From contig NC_134570.1 in NCBI RefSeq assembly GCF_050947875.1, positions 103,650,122-103,714,121 of the forward strand: a stretch of DNA of 64,000 nucleotides, in the 5' to 3' direction. The notes under the pieces are model-generated. The model was not told the origin of the DNA. It saw only the letters and a list, made by a program, of their open reading frames with translations, and made no database searches. The translations under genes were made by a program, and so were the position numbers. Below, one piece after another: positions 60,501 to 64,000 of this stretch. Position 1 is the stretch's first letter; every line of letters starts with the position of its first letter. Source of the DNA: Dermacentor variabilis (taxonomy: Eukaryota > Arthropoda > Arachnida > Ixodida > Ixodidae).

Positions 60501-63500
60501 ATGGGCCGAGCAGATGGTGTGAAGACCCATGTTTTCGAACTCCTGGCGGACAACTGCCTGGATTAGAGAAATCATGACTGCAGGTGCGTTGGTGGGGCTG
60601 GAGTTGAAGGCAGCCGGATAGGTGGCCTCAATCTCGTGCTGGACGATCCTAGTAATATCGCCAGTGTTGTTGGGATGAGGAGTGTCGACACAGGAAGATG
60701 TCACTGGGGTGTTGGGCAGACGGGCGAACTGCTGGTTGATATGTCGGCTTTTAGCGAGTTCCAGGCGGCGGCACTCTTTTATAACTGCATCCACCGTCGT
60801 GACGTTGTTGAATACGAGCAAGTTGAAGGCATCATCGGCAATGCCTTTGAGGATGTGGGATACCTTGTCTGACTGTCATGTGCGTGTCAACTTTGCGGCA
60901 CAGAGCCAAGACATCCTGAATGTACATGACATAGGGCTCTGTTGACGTCTGCACACGGCCGGAAAGCGCCTTCTGCGTGGCAAGTTGGTGACCGTAGGGG
61001 ATGCCGAACAAGTCTCGGAACTTTTGCTTGAGCGAATCCCAACTGGTGAGCTCATCTTCGTGCGTCCGAAACCAAACTCGAGGTGTGCCACCGAGGTAAA
61101 AGACTACGTTGGCGAGCATGATAGTGGGGTCCCACTGGTTATTGCGGCTGGCGTGTTCGTACAGGCTGATCCAGTCTTCGACGTCTTCCCCATCTTTGCC
61201 CGAGAATACGCCAGGATCATGAGGAGCAGGGAGAGTGATGTAGGTTGTCGAAGTGGCAGCGGGTGTCGGAGGCGGCTGAGTTGAGTTTTCATCGCCAGGA
61301 GCCATGAAGGAAGGCTCGACGTATCGTCCAAGCTAAGCTGCGAAGCTCTGTGATGAGGTACAGAGAACGTCCACCTCCACCAGATATGTTACGTAAGAAG
61401 GCGCAGATGAAAAGCTATATACAAGTATATTTACAACGTAATGCGCCGCACTTGGCCAAGAGGCAACAGCCTGCGCTAGCCTCCAATCGTCGTCATCGCC
61501 TTCATACTGCTCGCCTCTTCATCATTGGAAATACTATTCCGTAGCAATATGTAAGCTATATGCTTATCCATGACCTATATGTGGGTTATATTGCTACACT
61601 ATTCAATCAATAAGGTTGCTCATACCAAGTCGTACGTTCTTGACTAAATTGTTCCTGAGAATATTGAGAATGGCCACCAATAAACAAATGTCATGAACAT
61701 AACATTCAAGGCACATGCCTTTTATCTTAAATCTCAGACTATTGAATATTAAAAGTGCAAAACGATATCAGTGCTCAAACCTAAAAGCGATGTAATTTTA
61801 CTGTCACAGCTCTTTCCGGCCAGCGTAGTGGCACCTGTGTGATGCTATCACAGGCCCTATATGGCGTGTTAAAGCTGTTAACAGTGCCAGAAATGTTGGC
61901 GCACTCGTATGTGTCATGCCCATGTTATTAAAGCTTACGTGAAGCTAGAGCACCATCCAGACCTGGAAGTGCAACGCCAAACCTTGCTATTGCAGTCATA
62001 GCTTCACTCTTATGCGAAACTGACAATATTTATTGTGACCAAGAGGCATGTATGAGCCCTAAAACATCAAGATGGCTCTTGATTTTATTTTGGTCATTGC
62101 CCCTTCTTTCTTTTTCTGCAGTATCTATACCTACTGCTAGTTAAATGGCAAGAGGGCTTCGTTTAGGTGTTTCAGAAGTGGACTTACGAGTGAACAAGAC
62201 AACTATGTGTCATTACTTACAGTATGAGCTGCCTGTGATATCGTCACTGCTTTGTTTTTGTCTAGTATTTTCAGATGATGAATTGAATGGGCAGTGCATA
62301 TAATAAAATTTAATGTACTCGCTGTGTCCAGAACACAGCTGGCACATAACCGTGATAGCTGCACCATTCGAGCACTGTCTGATGAAGCAACTAAGCTAGT
62401 GCTGCTGTTTACTTGACAACAGGGAAACACGAGAACAAAAAGTCAAAGTCTGACATCAAGGAATCAAAGAAGCGCGTGCAAAGCAAGAAGACGAAGTCCA
62501 AGACATACAAGGTGAGACACTTGAACTAGTAAGCCAAACTTTAATGTGGAACATCATACCAGTAGAGCACTGTGCTCTTTCTAAATAAAACAGCCCTGCA
62601 AAAGCCCGTTTGCAGCTAGAGCTGCACACGTGTGCTATGTGTCAGTGGTATCAGAACCAAAGTTCTTGGTGCTGATGTGGAAGCAGATTGCAATACCTAA
62701 ACGACTTCAGTAGTTTCGTGCACTGTCCACACAATGACTGATGAAATGGAAGACGACAGGCATAATAATGTAAAACAGCAGTGTGGATTAGAGAGCAAGC
62801 ACAGTTAACTGATGTTCCAATTCTGATTACAAGCAAAGAACTAGTCGGGCACACCATCGTATGCATACAACAGGTAACTCTTGGTCCTTGACAGTATTAT
62901 GCCGTCAAAAGGCAAACGCAGGCGAAGGCAGCAGAAGTAGAGCATGTGATTAGGAAATTTTCCTGTTTTCATAATTGCGGCCAAATTTTTCCAAATTTTG
63001 GTTTAGCATTCAGATTAGGGGCAAAAATTATTTCAGAAGAATATATATACTTTCGCCATCTCAAAGGCTGATTTTTCACACCCACTCCATTAGTCAAACC
63101 TACCTAAAGTGCTGTTGCCTACTGCATAAAAAAAAAAAGTGTAACGACAACCAAAATTTTGCTGCGCATGGTACAAATATTTTGTAAATAAACATTACGA
63201 ATATTTGTTTGTGGCACATCATTCTAGCTAATAAAAGATACAGAGCGGTGTGCCCATTTTCAGCGTTCGTACTCATTCAAGATTTCAACAAACAGTCAAC
63301 ATCTCCAACAATGAAACGTTTATTAGTATTTCTCACTGAATCTCAATATATATTCATCAATTATACAGCCACTCGAGGTGCATTCTCGGCGCCGGTGCTG
63401 TGCTGTTCTGCTACCACTGGAGCGTACATGGCTTGCACATAGAGGGTTAAAGGGACTTTGGAGACGTGGAGTGCCCTTTGGCTGCAAAATCAACAAAACG

Positions 63501-64000
63501 AAAGTGGACGCTTGGTCAACGCTCCGCTCCGTCAAATTGGTGGCGGAGACAGGACGGTGTTCTGCCTCCCACTGATGGCATGAGTGCTACATGCACGCTC
63601 GCATAAGCGCCCTTGCATTCCTGCCGATCAGCTGTGTGCATATGCACTGGCAGGAGCACGACGGACAGTAGGAATAAAGCCAAAATTATCTAACACTTCA
63701 CCGGGTGCCGACTAACACCAATGGTTCCCCTTGGGTCTCATCTTGCGCGCCATCGAGGCAATTGCAAGGCCTACAAGTCTGCACTAGAATGCCTTCTCCG
63801 GTTCCAGTCGAAGTAGATCTTTTAGTTTCTTGAGTGGGCATTATCGTAGCAACGGCAATGCTCTGTAAGCTATGGCGTTGTCCAATTCCTTCTTTTACTG
63901 CTATTCGCGTGCAGGAAATTGCCATCATGCTGTGCTTCATGACTGCTGCGCTCTTTGGAGGATATGCACTGTCCTACGTGTTGCTCAGTGGCAGCGCTCA
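51587..64000 (+). CDS. TRIQK-like small tail-anchored membrane protein (partial, three coding exons seen)
   Basis: Exon at 51551-51650 has ATG at 51587: MGRARKDSFNQPPVETYRKF. It ends at AG|GCAAGT, a GC-type donor. The next exon, 62423-62511, joins in phase (Lys-His-Glu-Asn-Lys-Lys onward, very Lys/Ser-rich) and ends AAG|GTGAGA. The last visible exon starts 63915 after GCGTGCAG and codes a hydrophobic span (EIAIMLCFMTAALFGGYALS, then YVLLSGSA) that runs off the window. Small size, N-terminal MGR, the P-V-E/D-x-YRK-x-IGK core, a basic middle and one C-terminal membrane segment match TRIQK (triple QxxK/R motif protein), an ER-membrane protein of about 86 residues. The three motif Gln residues appear replaced here. 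A non-coding exon ending near 51002 (AA|GTAAGC) is possible. At least 79 residues are seen. Confidence 0.65.
53165..53345 (+). repeat. Degenerate tRNA-derived SINE (family A)
   Basis: AGCTCAGCAACTACGACATT and TGTTCGATTCCTGGCCACGG correspond to the A- and B-box region of the copy at 29576. Further on, AAACGCCTGTGCTCAGATTT and GTGCACATTAAGAAACATCA match its body. Heavily mutated, so old. Confidence 0.75.
53965..54024. repeat. Two tandem 30-bp repeats
   Basis: The 30-bp unit beginning GTGCTCAACTTTTTCG occurs twice with one difference. A third partial start (GTGCTCA) follows. Confidence 0.9.
56416..56572 (-). repeat. 3' LTR of Gypsy element 2
   Basis: Starts TGTTACGTAAGAAG and ends CCGTAGCA on the plus strand (157 bp). 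Contains GTATATTTACAACGTAAT and TACTGCTCGCCTCTTC, shared with the other LTR. Confidence 0.95.
56608..60087 (-). pseudogene. Gypsy 2 pol: protease, RT, RNase H, integrase with in-frame stops
   Basis: One continuous minus-strand frame. Protease: ALIDTGAHLSVIS and HDIVLGLDFLSAHF (59620-60087). RT: VVLVKKKDGSWRFCVDYRHL, SSIDLRSGYWQIAV, VMPFGLCNAPATFE, then YLDN where YLDD is expected (58642-59619). RNase H: VRTDASGHGIGAVLAQ, IAYASRLLSPAEHNYS, FSVVTDHHALCWL. Integrase: HH-CC region with HDASTAGHLGVTRTYNR, where the first zinc-binding Cys reads Phe (FDTC); core with LLTDRGRNFLSKV and SYHPQTNGLTELLNRTL; C-terminus with SRYTGPYRVL. Four in-frame stops interrupt it (59620, 58642, 57430, 57103), with no frameshift between them. 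The encoded enzymes would mature Gag-Pol, copy the RNA and integrate the DNA, but this copy cannot. Confidence 0.95.
60117..61305 (-). pseudogene. Gypsy 2 gag with a frameshift
   Basis: Starts at ATG 61305 (MAPGDENSTQPPPTPAATS), with DVEDWISLYEHASRNNQW and NVVFYLGGTPRVWF as the gag core. The frame changes near 60873 by a small deletion. The second half (60117-60821) has a CCHC knuckle (CFHCRRIGHISRHC) and an Arg/Ser/Pro-rich tail with YSRSPSPKRRQPRSPQPRRF. Gag packages the element RNA. The leader from the LTR to ATG is about 80 bases. Confidence 0.92.
61387..61546 (-). repeat. 5' LTR of Gypsy element 2
   Basis: 160 bp, TGTTACGTAAGAAGG to CCGTAGCA on the plus strand. About 93 percent identical to the 3' LTR by eye, with a few extra bases near the middle. 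Confidence 0.95.
61551..62422. other. Intron of the TRIQK-like gene, right part
   Basis: AT-rich; no repeat recognised. Ends at the TTGACAACAG acceptor. Confidence 0.6.
62512..63914. other. Second visible intron of the TRIQK-like gene
   Basis: GTGAGA at the start and GCGTGCAG at the end. No recognisable element inside; an A run lies at about 63128-63138. Confidence 0.6.

Larger units (their letters stand above)
56416..61546 (-). mobile_element. Full-length Gypsy LTR retrotransposon, inactivated
   Basis: Both LTRs (56416-56572 and 61387-61546) and gag, protease, RT, RNase H and integrase are present on the minus strand, antisense to the surrounding TRIQK-like gene. ATAT flanks both sides (56412-56415 and 61547-61550), a 4-bp target duplication as known for Gypsy. 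The LTRs differ by roughly ten substitutions and a small insertion, so the copy is not recent. The primer-binding-site position in element orientation reads CTGGTGGAGGTGGACG. Several in-frame stops and altered catalytic residues make it inactive. Confidence 0.96.

Noticed and set aside
60047..60577. 176-aa plus-strand frame
   Set aside because: It is antisense to the gag coding region of the Gypsy element.

Overview
This is eukaryotic, intron-bearing, repeat-dense DNA with no bacterial, CRISPR, plasmid or phage features. The mixture of tRNA-derived SINEs, short-LTR Gypsy elements, LINEs with small tandem-repeat 3' tails, hAT-like MITEs and a THAP9/P-element relic, together with short secreted Tyr/Pro/Gly-rich (cuticle-like) genes, points to an arthropod. 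I infer an ixodid (hard) tick from familiarity with its repeat families; no search was run.

Three host genes can be supported, all on the + strand. Two are related small secreted structural-protein genes, at about 18.78-20.5 kb and 34.5-36.7 kb. Each has a TATA box, a tiny first exon coding only three residues, and a second exon that completes a signal peptide and carries the whole mature protein. Both proteins end in a Pro-Tyr-Gly-Leu-x-Tyr-Gly-Tyr-Gly block followed by Leu-Lys-Lys. The third is a small tail-anchored protein resembling TRIQK. It starts at 51,587, uses a GC-AG intron of about 10.8 kb, has a second exon at 62.4 kb and a membrane-span exon at 63.9 kb, and runs off the right edge.

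Most of the rest is transposon debris. From left to right: SINEs, a 119-bp minisatellite and a 727-bp terminal-inverted-repeat (TIR) element (0-5 kb); a decayed minus-strand Gypsy element (7.3-12.2 kb) joined to a dead LINE reverse transcriptase (12.2-13.4 kb) and a 78-82-bp minisatellite; a second copy of the TIR element (15.75 kb); cuticle-like gene 1; a GC-rich TIR element (21.6 kb); a 635-bp foldback palindrome (24 kb); a LINE tail (25 kb); a 4.5-kb intron-containing THAP9/P-element-like pseudogene (25.9-30.4 kb) with a SINE inserted and an 11-bp target duplication; a recurrent tick-type repeat (31.4 kb); cuticle-like gene 2; a hAT-type MITE with a perfect 8-bp target duplication (37.7 kb); more LINE pieces (38, 40.7, 43.7 and 44.8-46.4 kb); and a 983-bp TIR element with an internal duplication (47.3 kb).

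Inside the large TRIQK-like intron sits a complete-length but inactivated Gypsy provirus-like element in antisense orientation (56,416-61,546), with two LTRs and a 4-bp target duplication. Stretches not listed as features hold nothing I can name. No clearly undescribed functional system is visible. The items most worth follow-up are the paired cuticle-like genes, the TRIQK-like gene with its lost Gln residues and GC-AG intron, the THAP9-like relic and several unnamed TIR families.
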